A stretch of DNA of 64,000 bases from Streptomyces sp. APSN-46.1 (GCF_022815725.1 NZ_JALGRF010000001.1:62001-126000), one strand, 5' to 3'; counted from the first letter of the stretch, positions 43,702 to 56,424 are shown. Notes: generated by a model from the sequence alone, not told the origin. Numbers and translations are program-made.

Positions 43702-46245
43702 TCAGGTGACCGCCGAGGTCGGGAGGTCCGCGGTGACCGGCGGGGTGCCGCCCGCTATGGGGAGGGTGAGGACCATGGTGAGCCCGCCGCCGGGGGTGTC
43801 CTCGGCGGTGAGCGTGCCGCCGATGGTCTCGGTGAAACCGCGGGCGACGGCGAGGCCGAGGCCGACTCCGGCGCCGCGCGGGGCGTCGCCGTGGCGCTGG
43901 AAGGGTTCGAAGATCCGTTCCTTGGCCTCGTCGGGGACACCCGGGCCCCGGTCGACGACGCGCAGTTCGACGCGGTGGGCGAGGGCGCTGGCGGAGACGT
44001 GGACGGGCTGGCCATCGGGGCTGTACTTGACGGCGTTCTCGACGACGTTGGCGACGGCCCGCTCCAGGAGGCCGCGGTCGACGGCGACCATGGGGAGTGT
44101 CTCGGGGATGTCCAGTACGACGCTGTCCTCCGGTACGGCGCCCAGGGCCATCGGGACGACCTCGTCGAGGTCGGTCTCGCGGATGAGCGGGACGACGGTG
44201 CCGGTATTGAGGCGGGACATGTCCAGGAGGTTGCCGATCAGGGCGGCGAGGCGGTCGGCGCCGTCCTCGATGCCTTCGAGGAGCTCGGCCTTGTCGGTCT
44301 CGGACCATTCGACGTCGTCGGAGCGCAGGGACGTGACGGAAGCCTTGATGCCGGCGAGCGGGGTGCGCAGGTCGTGGCTGACGGCCGCGAGCAGGGCCGT
44401 ACGGATGCGGTTGCCCTCGGCGAGTTCGCGCGCCTTGCCCGCCTCGTCCACGAGGCGCTGGCGGTCGAGTACGACGGCTGCCTGGGCGGCGAAGGCGCCG
44501 AGCACCCGGCGGTCCTCGGCGGGCAGCACCCGGCCGGAGAGGGCCAGGGCCATGGTGTCGCCGATGGGCAGATCGACGTCCGCGTCCTCGGGGCGGCTGA
44601 CCGGGGTGGCGCCGACCGATGCCGCCGTGGTCCAGGAGTCGACCTCGCTGGTGCGTTCCAGGAGTGCCACGGAGTCCATGGCGAAGGTCTCGCGGAGGCG
44701 TTCGAGGAGGGCGTCGAGGGAGTTCTCGCCGCGCAGGATGCTGCCGGCGAGGAAGGAGAGGATCTCGGACTCCGCGCGCAGCCGGGCCGCCTGGTGGGTG
44801 CGCCGGGCGGCCAGGTCGACGACAGAGGCCACGGACACCGCCACGCCGACGAAGATCGCGATGGCGACGATGTTCCTGGGGTCGGCGATGGTCAACTGAT
44901 AGAGCGGCGGGGTGAAGAACCAGTTCAGGAGCAGAGAGCCGAAGGCCGCCGAGGCGAGGGCGGGGAGAAGTCCGCCCAGGATCGCCGCCGCCACGGTGAA
45001 GGTCAGGAAGAGCAGCATGTCGTTGGCGAGCCCGAGATCCGGGACGACCTCGCTGAGCAGCAGCGTGAGGAGGGCCGGGCCGACGATGCCCGTCACCCAG
45101 CCCCAGATGATGCGCGAGCGTCCCAGACGTCCACGGCGGGCGACCGGCAGGCCGCGGCCCTTGGCGGCCTCGTCGTGGGTGACGATGTGGACGTCGAGGT
45201 CGGGCCCGGATTCGCGGGCGACGGTGGCGCTGACGCCGGGACCGAAGGCGTACTGCCAGGATCGTCTTCGGCTGACACCGAGGACGATCTGGGTGGCGTT
45301 GACCCCGCGGGCGAATTCCAGCAGCGCGTCGGGGACGCTGTCACCTATGACGTGGTGGAAGGTCCCGCCGAGGTCCTCGACCAACGTGCGCTGGACGGCC
45401 AGTTCCTTGGGCGAGGCCGAGGTGAGGCCGTCGCTCGCGGCGATGTAGACGGCCAGGACCTCGCCGCCCGCGCCCTTCTCGGCGAGGCGGGCGGCGCGGC
45501 GGATGAGGGTGCGGCCTTCCGGGCCGCCGGTGAGCCCGACGACGATGCGCTCGCGGGCCTGCCAGGTGGAGCGGATGTTGTGCTCGCCCCGGTACTCCTG
45601 GAGGTACTCGTCCACCCGGTCGGCGACCCACAGCAGGGCCAGCTCGCGCAGGGCGGTGAGATTCCCGGGCCGGAAGTAGTTCGACAGGGCCGCGTCGACC
45701 TTGTCGGGCTTGTAGACATTGCCGTGCGCCATGCGGCGGCGCAGCGCCTGCGGGGACATGTCGACGAGCTCGATCTGGTCCGCCCGACGGACCATCTCGT
45801 CCGGGACGGTCTCTCGCTGGCGCACCCCGGTGATCGTCTCGACCACGTCGCCGAGCGACTCCAGGTGCTGGATGTTGACGGTGGAGACGACGTCGATGCC
45901 GGCCTGGAGCAGCTCCTCGACGTCCTGCCAGCGCTTGGCGTTGCGCGAGCCGGGCACATTGGTGTGGGCGAGCTCGTCCACCAGCGCGACGGCGGGGCGG
46001 CGCGCGAGGATCGCGTCGACATCCATCTCGGTGAAGGCGGAGCCCCGGTACTCCAGCTCCCGCCGCTCGATCAGTTCAAGACCGTGCAGCATCACCTCGG
46101 TCCGCGGACGGTTGTGGTGCTCGACGAAGCCGACGACGCAGTCGGTGCCCCGCTCGACCCTGCGGTGTGCCTCGGAGAGCATCGCGTACGTCTTGCCGAC
46201 GCCCGGTGCCGCGCCGAGGTAGATCCGAAGCTTTCCGCGTCCCAT
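43702..46245 (-). CDS. kdpD: Osmosensitive K+ channel histidine kinase KdpD
   Basis: This 847-residue sensor kinase has an N-terminal KdpD domain with Walker A GAAPGVGKT (residue ~11) and VDELAHTNVPGSRN. A universal-stress-like domain follows (about 230-370), then four short membrane helices (about 400-490), a GAF domain, HisKA with SHDLRTPL (His ~623) and HATPase (ENAVKYSP, GPGVPDEAK, GLGLAVARG). It senses low K+/ionic stress, and in some bacteria its USP domain binds c-di-AMP. kdpE lies 74 bp upstream on the same strand. Confidence 0.95.
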   Translation of the reverse strand: MGRGKLRIYLGAAPGVGKTYAMLSEAHRRVERGTDCVVGFVEHHNRPRTEVMLHGLELIERRELEYRGSAFTEMDVDAILARRPAVALVDELAHTNVPGSRNAKRWQDVEELLQAGIDVVSTVNIQHLESLGDVVETITGVRQRETVPDEMVRRADQIELVDMSPQALRRRMAHGNVYKPDKVDAALSNYFRPGNLTALRELALLWVADRVDEYLQEYRGEHNIRSTWQARERIVVGLTGGPEGRTLIRRAARLAEKGAGGEVLAVYIAASDGLTSASPKELAVQRTLVEDLGGTFHHVIGDSVPDALLEFARGVNATQIVLGVSRRRSWQYAFGPGVSATVARESGPDLDVHIVTHDEAAKGRGLPVARRGRLGRSRIIWGWVTGIVGPALLTLLLSEVVPDLGLANDMLLFLTFTVAAAILGGLLPALASAAFGSLLLNWFFTPPLYQLTIADPRNIVAIAIFVGVAVSVASVVDLAARRTHQAARLRAESEILSFLAGSILRGENSLDALLERLRETFAMDSVALLERTSEVDSWTTAASVGATPVSRPEDADVDLPIGDTMALALSGRVLPAEDRRVLGAFAAQAAVVLDRQRLVDEAGKARELAEGNRIRTALLAAVSHDLRTPLAGIKASVTSLRSDDVEWSETDKAELLEGIEDGADRLAALIGNLLDMSRLNTGTVVPLIRETDLDEVVPMALGAVPEDSVVLDIPETLPMVAVDRGLLERAVANVVENAVKYSPDGQPVHVSASALAHRVELRVVDRGPGVPDEAKERIFEPFQRHGDAPRGAGVGLGLAVARGFTETIGGTLTAEDTPGGGLTMVLTLPIAGGTPPVTADLPTSAVT

Positions 46246-46319
46246 GATGCCGACTTCTCGTGTGTGTGCTGACAGGTGTGCGTGCGTGCGTGCCCTCGGC
46301 CCGTTTCCGGCCGACGGCC

Positions 46320-47009
46320 TCACGGTTCGAAGCGGTATCCCATGCCGGGTTCGGTGATCAGGTACCGGGGGTGGGCGGGGTCCGCCTCCAGTTTGCGCCG
46401 TAGCTGGGCCATGTATACACGCAGGTAGTTGGTGTGCTCGGAGTACGTCGGTCCCCAGACCTCCAACAACAGCCGGCTCTGGGTGATCAGCCGGCCGGGG
46501 TGGGTGATGAGGATCTCCAGCAGGTGCCACTCGGTCGGCGTCAGCCGTACGGTGCGCTCGCCCCGCCGTACCTTCTTCGCCACAAGGTCGACCGAGAACT
46601 CGTCGGTCGTGACCAGAGTGAACTCGTCGGCCAGGGACGCCGCCGGGGCCTCCTGCCTGCGGGTGGCGGCCCGCAGGCGGGCCAGCAGCTCGTCCATGCT
46701 GAATGGTTTCGTCACGTAGTCGTCCGCGCCGGCGTCCAGGGCGCGGATCTTATCCTCGGACGTGTGGCGGGCGGAGAGGACCAGGATGGGGATGCGGCTC
46801 CAGTCGCGGACGCCCTTGATCACCTCGATGCCGTCCATGTCGGGCAGGCCGAGGTCCAGCACTATGACGTCAGGTTTGCGGGCGGCGGCGAGCCGCAGGG
46901 CCGTGCCGCCGTCGGAAGCCTCCTCGACGTCGAACTTGCGCGCCTGGAGATTGATCTTGAGCGCGCGGACGAGCTGAGGGTCGTCCTCCACCACCAGCAC
47001 CCGGGTCAT
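46320..47009 (-). CDS. kdpE: Response regulator KdpE (OmpR/PhoB family)
   Basis: This 229-residue regulator has a receiver with VEDD (residues 7-10), the phosphoacceptor in VLDLGLPDMDG (~residue 52) and Lys in VTKPF. The C-terminal winged helix has RLTPTEWHLLEILITHPGRL and YLRVYMAQLRRKLE. Start ATG at 47009. It should bind tandem hexamers with 11-bp period; candidates lie upstream of kdpF and of two more transporter genes. Confidence 0.95.
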   Translation of the reverse strand: MTRVLVVEDDPQLVRALKINLQARKFDVEEASDGGTALRLAAARKPDVIVLDLGLPDMDGIEVIKGVRDWSRIPILVLSARHTSEDKIRALDAGADDYVTKPFSMDELLARLRAATRRQEAPAASLADEFTLVTTDEFSVDLVAKKVRRGERTVRLTPTEWHLLEILITHPGRLITQSRLLLEVWGPTYSEHTNYLRVYMAQLRRKLEADPAHPRYLITEPGMGYRFEP

Positions 47010-47050
47010 CGGTGTGCAGCCTTTCCTTCGTTGCGGGCACGGTAGGAGAA

Positions 47051-47097
47051 CGGAGAACGGCGGGGCGCGAACCCGCCCCCCGCCCCGCCGTTCTCCG
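47051..47097 (-). terminator. Terminator between kdpC and kdpE
   Basis: A perfect 17-bp stem (CGGAGAACGGCGGGGCG and its complement) with a 13-nt loop lies 20 bp past the kdpC stop. It should reduce read-through from the transport genes into kdpED, giving uneven expression. Confidence 0.85.
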
Positions 47098-47116
47098 GTT
47101 CGTGCGATGTGGCCCG

Positions 47117-47794
47117 TCAGTTCTTGGACAGAGCCTTCAGGGCGGTGTTGAGTTCGAGGACGTTGACTCGGGGCTCGCCCATGAAGCCGAGCGTGCGGCC
47201 CTCGGTGTGGTCGGCGACGAGCTTTTCGACCTGCTTGACGTCGAGTTCGTTCCGCTCGGCCACCCGGTGGACCTGGAGCTCGGCATAGGCCGGGGAGATG
47301 TGCGGGTCGAGACCGGAGCCGGAGGAGGTGACGGCGTCGGCCGGCACGTCCTCGGGCTGGACCTTGTACGAGGCCGTGGAGTTGTCGGTGATGACGGCCT
47401 GCTTGGCGTCCTTGACCAGGTGGACCAGGTCCTGGTTGTCGCCGGACTTGTTGGTCGCGCCGGAGAGGATGAGGGCGTACTGCTGGTTGACGGTGTTGCT
47501 GCCGAGCCCGTTGGAGGGGCGCGGCTGGAACCACTTGAGGTCCGGCTTCGCCGCCTCCTCCGGGTCGTCGGGATCGGTCTTGGGCAGGTTGTACGTCTGC
47601 CCGATGAGGGAGGATCCGACGACCTGGCCGCTCCTGTCCTTGATCTCGGAGCCGTTGGCCTTGTCGCTGAGCGCGGCCTGCGCGATGCCGGTGACGGCGA
47701 GCGGGTAGAGCACCCCGCAGATCACGGTCAGGACGAGAAGGGCGCGGAGGCCCGCACCGATGAGGCGTGCGGTGTTGCCTACGGAGTTGTTCAT
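47117..47794 (-). CDS. kdpC: K+-transporting ATPase subunit KdpC
   Basis: This 225-residue protein has one N-terminal membrane helix (ALLVLTVICGVLYPLAVTGIAQ) and the family motifs GSSLIGQ, KWFQPRPS and GSGLDPHISPAYAELQ. The ATG at 47794 is preferred over codons inside kdpB. KdpC stabilises the KdpFABC complex. Confidence 0.95.
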   Translation of the reverse strand: MNNSVGNTARLIGAGLRALLVLTVICGVLYPLAVTGIAQAALSDKANGSEIKDRSGQVVGSSLIGQTYNLPKTDPDDPEEAAKPDLKWFQPRPSNGLGSNTVNQQYALILSGATNKSGDNQDLVHLVKDAKQAVITDNSTASYKVQPEDVPADAVTSSGSGLDPHISPAYAELQVHRVAERNELDVKQVEKLVADHTEGRTLGFMGEPRVNVLELNTALKALSKN

Positions 47795-47801
47795 GGCGGG
47801 G

Positions 47802-49897
<2,096 letters not shown>

Positions 49898-49901
<4 letters not shown>

Positions 49902-51562
49902 GATGCGAGCCCTTCAGCGAGCGGACCCAGCGCCAGGGCCGGGAAGTAGGTCAGACCGGTGATGATGAGGATCGTGCCGACGAGCAGGCCCGCGTAGAGC
50001 GGCTTGTCGGTGCGCAGGGTGCCCGCGGTTTCGGGGACGGGCTTCTGTTCGGCGAGCGAACCGGCCAGCGCCAGCACGAAGACCATGGGCAGGAAGCGGC
50101 CGAGCAGCATCGCGATGCCGATCGTGCTGTTGAACCACTGCGTGTCGGCGTTGAGGCCCGCGAACGCGGAGCCGTTGTTGTTGGCGCCCGAGGTGTAGGC
50201 GTAGAGGATCTCCGAAAAGCCGTGCGCGCCCGAGTTCGTCATCGAGTTCGCCGGGGTGTCCAGCGCCATGGCCGCCGCCGTGAAGCACAGGACAAGGGCC
50301 GGGGTGATGAGGATGTAGCAGGCCGCGAGCTTGATCTCGCGGGTGCTGATCTTCTTGCCGAGGTACTCGGGGGTGCGGCCGACCATCAGGCCGGCCAGGA
50401 AGACGGCGATGATCGCCATGATCAGCATGCCGTAGAGGCCGGAGCCGACACCGCCGGGCGCGATCTCGCCGAGCTGCATGCCCAGCATCGTGATGCCGCC
50501 GCCCAAGCCCGTGTAGGAGGAGTGGAAGGAGTCGACCGCGCCGGTGGAGGTGAGGGTCGTGGTGACGGCGAAGATCGAGGACGCGCCGATGCCGAATCGG
50601 GTCTCCTTGCCCTCCAGCGCTCCGCCTGCGGCCTCGAAGGCCGGGCCGTGGCCGGCAAACTCGGTCCACCACATCAGGACGATGAAGACGACCCAGATGA
50701 TGCCCATCGTGGCGAGGATCGTGTAGCCCTGCTTGACGGAACCGACCATGCGGCCGAAGGTCCGGGTCAGCGAGAAGGGGATCAGCAGGATCAGGAAGAT
50801 CTCGAAGAGGTTCGTGAACGGGGTGGGGTTCTCGAAGGGGTGGGCCGAGTTGGCGTTGAAGTAGCCGCCGCCGTTGGTGCCCAGTTCCTTGATGACCTCC
50901 TGCGAGGCGACCGCCCCACCGTTCCACTGCTGCTGCCCGCCGAGGAACTGGCCGACCTCGTGGATGCCGGAGAAGTTCTGGATCACGCCGCACGCGACGA
51001 GGATGACCGCGCCGATGACGGAGATGGGGAGCAGGATGCGGACGGTGCCGCGCACCAGGTCGGCCCAGAAGTTGCCGAGTTCACCGGTCCGAGAGCGTGC
51101 GAAGCCCCGTACGAGGGCCACCGCGACGGCCATGCCCACGGCAGCGGAAACGAAGTTCTGGACCGCGAGGCCGCCGGTCTGTACGACGTGGCCCATGGCC
51201 TGCTCGCCGTAGTACGACTGCCAGTTCGTGTTGGACACGAAGGAGGCGGCGGTGTTGAAGGCCTGGTCCGGGTCGATCGAGACGAAGCCGAGCGAGCCGG
51301 GCAGGCTGCCCTGGAGGCGCTGGAGGGCGTAGAGGAAGAGGACGCTCACCGCCGAGAAGGCGAGGACGCCTCGCAGGTAGGCCGGCCAGCGCATCTCGGT
51401 GGTGGGGTTGGCGCCGATGGCCTTGTAGATCCACTTCTCCGGCTTGTAGTGCTTCTCGGAGGAGTAGACGCGGGCCATGTAGTCGCCGAGGGGACGGTAT
51501 GCGAGCGCGAGCGCGGCGATCAGCGCGAGCAGCTGGAGCACACCAGCGGTTTCGGGGCTCAT
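49898..51562 (-). CDS. kdpA: K+-transporting ATPase subunit KdpA
   Basis: This 554-residue channel-like subunit has ten predicted helices. Pore-loop motifs seen include [10 protein letters not shown] and [23 protein letters not shown] start at 51562, 8 bp after the kdpF stop. Confidence 0.97.
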
Positions 51563-51570
51563 ATCGGTGC

Positions 51571-51660
51571 TCAGAACCTCTCCGGGTACACAAGGGCGAG
51601 GACGAGGTAACCCAGCAGGGAGACGGCCACGACGAGGCCGACGACGTTTTCGGCGGTCAC
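51571..51660 (-). CDS. kdpF: KdpF small subunit
   Basis: This 29-residue single-helix protein has [20 protein letters not shown] then PERF, the typical KdpF pattern. GTG start at 51660 overlaps the stop of the tiny ORF upstream. It is a lipid-like stabiliser of the Kdp complex. Confidence 0.92.
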   Translation of the reverse strand: MTAENVVGLVVAVSLLGYLVLALVYPERF

Positions 51661-51740
51661 AGCTTGGTCACCCCCCGGGCGATAAGAGCCACCAGCGCGA
51701 ACACCGCGACCGTGGCGAAGACGAAGGCCACATCGGCCAT
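51657..51740 (-). CDS. 27-residue membrane peptide preceding KdpF
   Basis: ATG at 51740, with GGAG 8 bp upstream, opens [20 protein letters not shown] then ARGVTKL. This is one hydrophobic helix with a positive end. Its stop overlaps the kdpF start as GTGA, so it is translationally coupled to the kdp genes. It may be a second small Kdp subunit or a translated leader. Similar tiny ORFs are easily missed by gene callers. Confidence 0.7.
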   Translation of the reverse strand: MADVAFVFATVAVFALVALIARGVTKL

Positions 51741-52070
51741 CGTGAGCTCCTGAATGAAGTGAGAGAAAAGGAATCGGCCGGGTGGCCGGGATGAGCTAAC
51801 CGCGTCCTCACCCGGGCGTTAAGACACCTTGACGCGGTCCATACGGGCGCAGCGGAACCCTTAACGCGACGCTGACGCCGGAAGCCGCGACCGGCCGCGA
51901 AGTGCGGCTTTCATCCCACGTGGGCGGACAACTGAGTGACGGCCGGCTCCCACGTCATGAGCGCGTGAAGACTGGGGCGGCGGGCGTATGGATCTCGCCA
52001 AGAGTGCTGGCGGCCTGCCCACGGCGCTCCGACGCTGTCCTCACTTTGCTCACTCGGAGGAATCGGCGAC
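51741..52070. other. Divergent promoter region of kdpF operon and APC permease
   Basis: These 330 bp carry the promoters of both divergent units and the candidate KdpE boxes at 51818-51877. Nothing else coding is seen. Confidence 0.6.
51818..51877 (-). promoter_or_regulatory. Candidate KdpE boxes upstream of kdpF
   Basis: On the plus strand, GTTAAG (51818) and TTGACG (51829) are 11 bp apart, and TTAACG (51861) and CTGACG (51872) are 11 bp apart. The hexamer-N5-hexamer layout is that of the E. coli KdpE site (TTTATA-N5-TTTACA). Confidence 0.55.
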
Positions 52071-53960
52071 ATGGCCATACCCACACGAAAGCCGACCACG
52101 ACCGCACAGGGCCCTGGCACGGAGGAACCCCCTGATACGGGCGCGGCGGAGACGGGCGAGCGGCACAAACTCACCGCGCTCCAAGGCCTCGCGGCGCTGT
52201 CGCTGGATGCGATGGCGTCCGTGGCGTACGGGCCCGAGTCGATCGTGCTGGTCCTGGCCGCGGCCGGTGCGTACGGGCTGGGCTTCACGCTCCCCGTCAC
52301 CCTCGCGATCGCCGCCCTGCTCGCGGTCCTGGTCGCCTCGTACCGGCAGGTCATCGCCGCGTTCCCGGACGGCGGCGGCTCGTACGCCGTGGCCAAGAAG
52401 CATCTCGGCCGACGGACCGGCCTCGTCGCCGCCGCGTCGCTGATCCTCGACTACGTCCTGAACGTCGCGGTCTCCGTCACCGCCGGTGTCGCCGCCCTGA
52501 CTTCGGCCTTCCCCTCTCTCCACGGCCGGCGCCTCTGGCTCTGCCTGGCCATCCTGGTGCTCGTCACCGCTGTGAATCTGCGCGGAGTCGTCGAATCGGC
52601 CAAGGCGTTCCTCGTGCCGACCGCCGTGTTCGTGGGCTCCGTCCTCGCGATGATCGCCGTGGGCCTGTTCCGCGACGGGCCTGCCAGCACCGCCTCCGCG
52701 ACCGGGCACGCCTCCGCGCTCGGTGACGGCGGTGACGGCGCAGCCACCACCGTCGGCGCACTGCTGCTGCTCAAAGCCTTCGCCGCGGGCTGTTCGGCGC
52801 TGACGGGCGTCGAGGCGGTGGCCAACGCCGTGCCGTCCTTCCGGGCACCGGCCGCCCGCCGCGCCCAGCGCACGGAGGTCGCTCTCGGCGCCCTGCTCGG
52901 CGTGATGCTGATCGGCCTGTCCCTCCTCATCGGCCGCTTCCATCTCCAGCCGGTCGAGGGCGTGACCGTACTCGCGCAGCTCGCGGACGCCTCCTTCGGG
53001 CACAACCTCGCCTTCTACGTCGTCCAGTTCGCCACCATGGTCCTGCTGGCGCTCGCCGCGAACACCTCCTTCGGCGGGCTGCCCGTCCTGATGAGCCTGC
53101 TCGCACGCGACAACTACCTGCCGCACCTCTTCGCGTTGAAGGCCGACCGCCAGGTCCACCGCCACGGCGTGCTGGCCCTGGCCGCCGTATCCGCCGCCCT
53201 GCTCGTCTTCTCCGGCGGCGACACCAACACCCTGGTGCCGCTGTTCGCGATCGGCGTCTTCGTGGGCTTCACCATCTGCCAGATCGGGATGGTCCGCCAC
53301 TGGTACGGCGGGCGGCCCCGGGGCTGGCAGGCGAAAGCCGCACTCAACGGCCTCGGCGCGCTGCTCACCGGCGTCTCCGCGATCGTCGTGACCGCCACCA
53401 AGCTCACCGAGGGATCCTGGCTGATCGTCGTCGCCCTGCCGCTGCTCGTCCTCGCCTTCGGGCGCGTCCACCGCGCGTACGGACAGATCGGTGCACGCCT
53501 GGAACTGGGCCGCATTCCGCAGAGCCCCCAGCGCTCCCGTTCCCTGGTCGTGGTTCCCGTTTCCGGCCTGTCCCTCCTGACCTGCCAGGCTCTGACCGCC
53601 GCCCGCTCGCTCGGTGACGAGGTCCTCGCCGTCACCGTCACGCACCCGGGCCCCGAAGACCGTCGGGCCGCCGAAGCCCTGTGCCGGGACTGGGAGTTGT
53701 GGAGCCCCGGCGTCGAGCTGATCGAGCTGCGCCCGCAGACCCGCTCACTCGGCCGCCCGGTGTCCGGCTACGTCCGTGGGCTGGCGCGGAGGAACCCGGG
53801 CGCCCAGGTGACCGTACTCATCCCGGAGACCGAACCCGCCCGCCTGTGGCAGCGGCTGCTGCAGAACCAGCGCGGCTCCGTCGTCGCCCACGCCGTACGC
53901 CGGGACACCGACGCGGTGATCTGCCGGCTGCGCTTCCGCATCACCACCGACGTGCGTTGA
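52071..53960 (+). CDS. APC-family permease (KimA/amino-acid permease-like)
   Basis: This 629-residue transporter has about 12 helices starting after a soluble 35-residue N terminus. It has FPDGGGSYAVAKKHLG and AAGCSALTGVEAVANAVP, close to the same motifs in the permease at 41 kb. A soluble C-terminal domain follows. GGAGG lies 12 bp before the ATG. It is divergent from kdp and probably moves K+ or an amino acid. Confidence 0.85.
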   Translation: MAIPTRKPTTTAQGPGTEEPPDTGAAETGERHKLTALQGLAALSLDAMASVAYGPESIVLVLAAAGAYGLGFTLPVTLAIAALLAVLVASYRQVIAAFPDGGGSYAVAKKHLGRRTGLVAAASLILDYVLNVAVSVTAGVAALTSAFPSLHGRRLWLCLAILVLVTAVNLRGVVESAKAFLVPTAVFVGSVLAMIAVGLFRDGPASTASATGHASALGDGGDGAATTVGALLLLKAFAAGCSALTGVEAVANAVPSFRAPAARRAQRTEVALGALLGVMLIGLSLLIGRFHLQPVEGVTVLAQLADASFGHNLAFYVVQFATMVLLALAANTSFGGLPVLMSLLARDNYLPHLFALKADRQVHRHGVLALAAVSAALLVFSGGDTNTLVPLFAIGVFVGFTICQIGMVRHWYGGRPRGWQAKAALNGLGALLTGVSAIVVTATKLTEGSWLIVVALPLLVLAFGRVHRAYGQIGARLELGRIPQSPQRSRSLVVVPVSGLSLLTCQALTAARSLGDEVLAVTVTHPGPEDRRAAEALCRDWELWSPGVELIELRPQTRSLGRPVSGYVRGLARRNPGAQVTVLIPETEPARLWQRLLQNQRGSVVAHAVRRDTDAVICRLRFRITTDVR

Positions 53961-53984
53961 CGCGCGCTTGACGGCGATTTGACG
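53957..53984 (+). promoter_or_regulatory. Three TTGACG repeats, 11-bp period, upstream of the orphan kdpB
   Basis: TTGACG occurs at 53957, 53968 and 53979, exactly 11 bp apart. The first overlaps the permease stop codon. The pattern fits an OmpR/PhoB-family regulator such as KdpE. Confidence 0.55.
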
Positions 53985-54208
53985 AGTCCTGCGCGCCGGC
54001 ATCAAGAAGATGCCAATTCCCCCTTCACTGAGGGGTGTTACCCCTGGAATGCGCAGTAGCTTCCTACCTGTTGCGCCGCCGGGGTCTCGAACACTCACAT
54101 GACGGCCGAGGGGGTCCATGGTGAGTCCCCGGCGGCGCCCCCTCTCCCGTACCCGTTGCCCGCCCTGGAGGCGGGGTGCCCAACCGACTCCACTCAGAAG
54201 GTCGTTTC

Positions 54209-56362
54209 ATGCCTCCCGCCGCCGCGCAGCACGTTCCTCCGGGTCTTGGGACCCCTCCGCGGACTCCGGTCACCCGACCCTCCCGGAAACGTCCCGGGCA
54301 GGCGAACATGCTGGAACCCGAACGGCTGGCGGCCTCGATCGGACAGGCGGTGCACAAGCTCCATCCGCGCGAACTGGTCAGGAAGCCGGTGCTGTTCGTC
54401 GTCGCGGTCGGATCCGTCCTGACCACGCTCTCCGCGCTCATCCACCCGTCCGTCTTCACCTGGGTGATCAGCGTCTGGCTCTGGCTGACGGTCCTGTTCG
54501 CCAACCTTGCGGAGGCGGTCGCCGAGGGCCGCGGCCGGGCCCAGGCGGCGTCCCTCCGCAAGGCGCGTACGGACACGGTCGCGCTGCGCCTGAAGCACTG
54601 GACGTACGGGGCGAACCTGCGCCGCGCCGAGACCGAGGTGGTCACCCCGGCCGAGCTCCAGCCCTTCGACTTCGTGCTCGTCGAAGCGGGTGAGCTGGTC
54701 CCGGCCGACGGCGATGTGGTCGACGGCGCCGCCATGGTGGACGAGTCGGCCGTCACCGGCGAATCGGCCCCCGTGCTCCGCGAGTCGGGCGGCGACCGCA
54801 GCGGAGTCACCGGCGGAACGACGGTCCTGTCCGACTCCATCGTCGTACGGGTCACCTCGCGCCCCGGCGACAGCTTTCTGGACCGGATGATCGCCCTGGT
54901 CGAGGGCGCGTCCCGGCAGAAGACGCCGAACGAGATCGCGCTGAACATCCTGCTGGCCGCACTGACCGTGGTGTTCATCCTCGTTGTGATCAGTCTCCAG
55001 CCGATGGCCGCGTACGCGGGCGCCGCCCAGTCGACCACCGTCCTGGTCGCCCTCCTCGTCACGCTCATCCCCACCACCATCGGGGCTCTGCTCTCCGCGA
55101 TCGGCATCGCGGGCATGGACCGACTCGTTCAGCGCAACGTCCTCGCGATGAGCGGCCGCGCGGTCGAGGCGGCGGGTGATGTGAACACGCTGCTGCTCGA
55201 CAAGACCGGCACGATCACCCTCGGCAACCGCGAGGCCGCCGCCTTCATCCCGCTCCCCGGCGTCGATCACATCAAGCTCGCGGACGCCGCACAGTTGTCC
55301 TCCCTCGCGGACGAGACCCCGGAGGGCCGGTCCGTCGTCGCTCTCGCCCAGCGGTACGGACTTGAGGCGCCGGCCGTGGCCGAGCTGAGCAACCCGCGCT
55401 TCGCGGAGTTCAGCGCCCGCACCCGGATGAGCGGCGTCAATCTGAGCTGGGACAACGGAGCCGGCTGCGCGATCCGCAAGGGGGCGGTGGCGCAGGTCTG
55501 CGACTGGGTGACGATGCGCGGCGGGACCGTACCGCCGGAGGCCGCCGCGTGGTCCGCCACCGTGTCCGAGTCCGGGGGCACGCCGCTGCTCGTAGCGGTC
55601 CACGACTGGGACGGGCCGCGGGTCCTCGGCATCGTCCACCTCAAGGACGTCGTCAAGGAGGGCATCCGCGAGCGCTTCGCCGAACTGCGCGCCATGGGCA
55701 TCCGTACGGTCATGGTGACCGGCGACAACGAACTGACGGCCCGCGCCATCGCGGCCGAAGCGGGCGTCGACGAATACCTCGCCGAGGCCACCCCGGAGGA
55801 CAAACTCGCACTCATCAAGCGGGAGCAGGCCGGCGGCAAGCTGGTCGCCATGACGGGCGACGGTACGAACGACGCCCCCGCCCTGGCCCAGGCGGATGTG
55901 GGCGTGGCGATGAACACCGGCACCGCGGCGGCGAAGGAGGCCGGGAACATGGTGGACCTGGACTCCAATCCCACCAAGCTCATCGACATCGTCGAGATCG
56001 GCAAGCAACTCCTCATCACGCGCGGGGCCCTGACGACCTTCTCCATCACCAACGACGTCGCGAAGTACTTCGCGATCATCCCGGCCATGTTCACGGCCGC
56101 CTACCCGGGCCTGGAGGCGCTCAACATCATGGGCCTGCACAGTCCCATGTCCGCGATCACCTCGGCGATCATCTTCAACGCCCTGATCATCGTCGCCCTC
56201 ATCCCGCTCGCCCTGCACGGCGTCCGCTACCGGCCCGCCTCCGCGCACGACCTGCTGCGCCGCAATCTCGGCGTCTACGGCCTCGGCGGCCTGATCCTGC
56301 CCTTCGTCGGCATCAAGCTCATCGACCTGCTGGTCTCCACCCTCCCCGGACTCGGCGGCTGA
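54209..56362 (+). CDS. Orphan KdpB paralogue
   Basis: This 717-residue KdpB-type ATPase has [33 protein letters not shown] and [18 protein letters not shown], with all catalytic residues intact. It is strongly similar to the KdpB at 47.8 kb but longer at the N terminus and different in the nucleotide-binding domain. No kdpA or kdpC accompanies it; it is flanked by two APC permeases. ATG at 54209 with AGAAGG upstream. It may replace KdpB in the Kdp complex or work with another partner. Confidence 0.9.
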   Translation: MPPAAAQHVPPGLGTPPRTPVTRPSRKRPGQANMLEPERLAASIGQAVHKLHPRELVRKPVLFVVAVGSVLTTLSALIHPSVFTWVISVWLWLTVLFANLAEAVAEGRGRAQAASLRKARTDTVALRLKHWTYGANLRRAETEVVTPAELQPFDFVLVEAGELVPADGDVVDGAAMVDESAVTGESAPVLRESGGDRSGVTGGTTVLSDSIVVRVTSRPGDSFLDRMIALVEGASRQKTPNEIALNILLAALTVVFILVVISLQPMAAYAGAAQSTTVLVALLVTLIPTTIGALLSAIGIAGMDRLVQRNVLAMSGRAVEAAGDVNTLLLDKTGTITLGNREAAAFIPLPGVDHIKLADAAQLSSLADETPEGRSVVALAQRYGLEAPAVAELSNPRFAEFSARTRMSGVNLSWDNGAGCAIRKGAVAQVCDWVTMRGGTVPPEAAAWSATVSESGGTPLLVAVHDWDGPRVLGIVHLKDVVKEGIRERFAELRAMGIRTVMVTGDNELTARAIAAEAGVDEYLAEATPEDKLALIKREQAGGKLVAMTGDGTNDAPALAQADVGVAMNTGTAAAKEAGNMVDLDSNPTKLIDIVEIGKQLLITRGALTTFSITNDVAKYFAIIPAMFTAAYPGLEALNIMGLHSPMSAITSAIIFNALIIVALIPLALHGVRYRPASAHDLLRRNLGVYGLGGLILPFVGIKLIDLLVSTLPGLGG

Positions 56363-56424
56363 GATCCCCGGTCCCGTTCACTGCCCGGTGAGTGTGTCCA
56401 CTGCGCCACGGGCGGTCGTATCCG

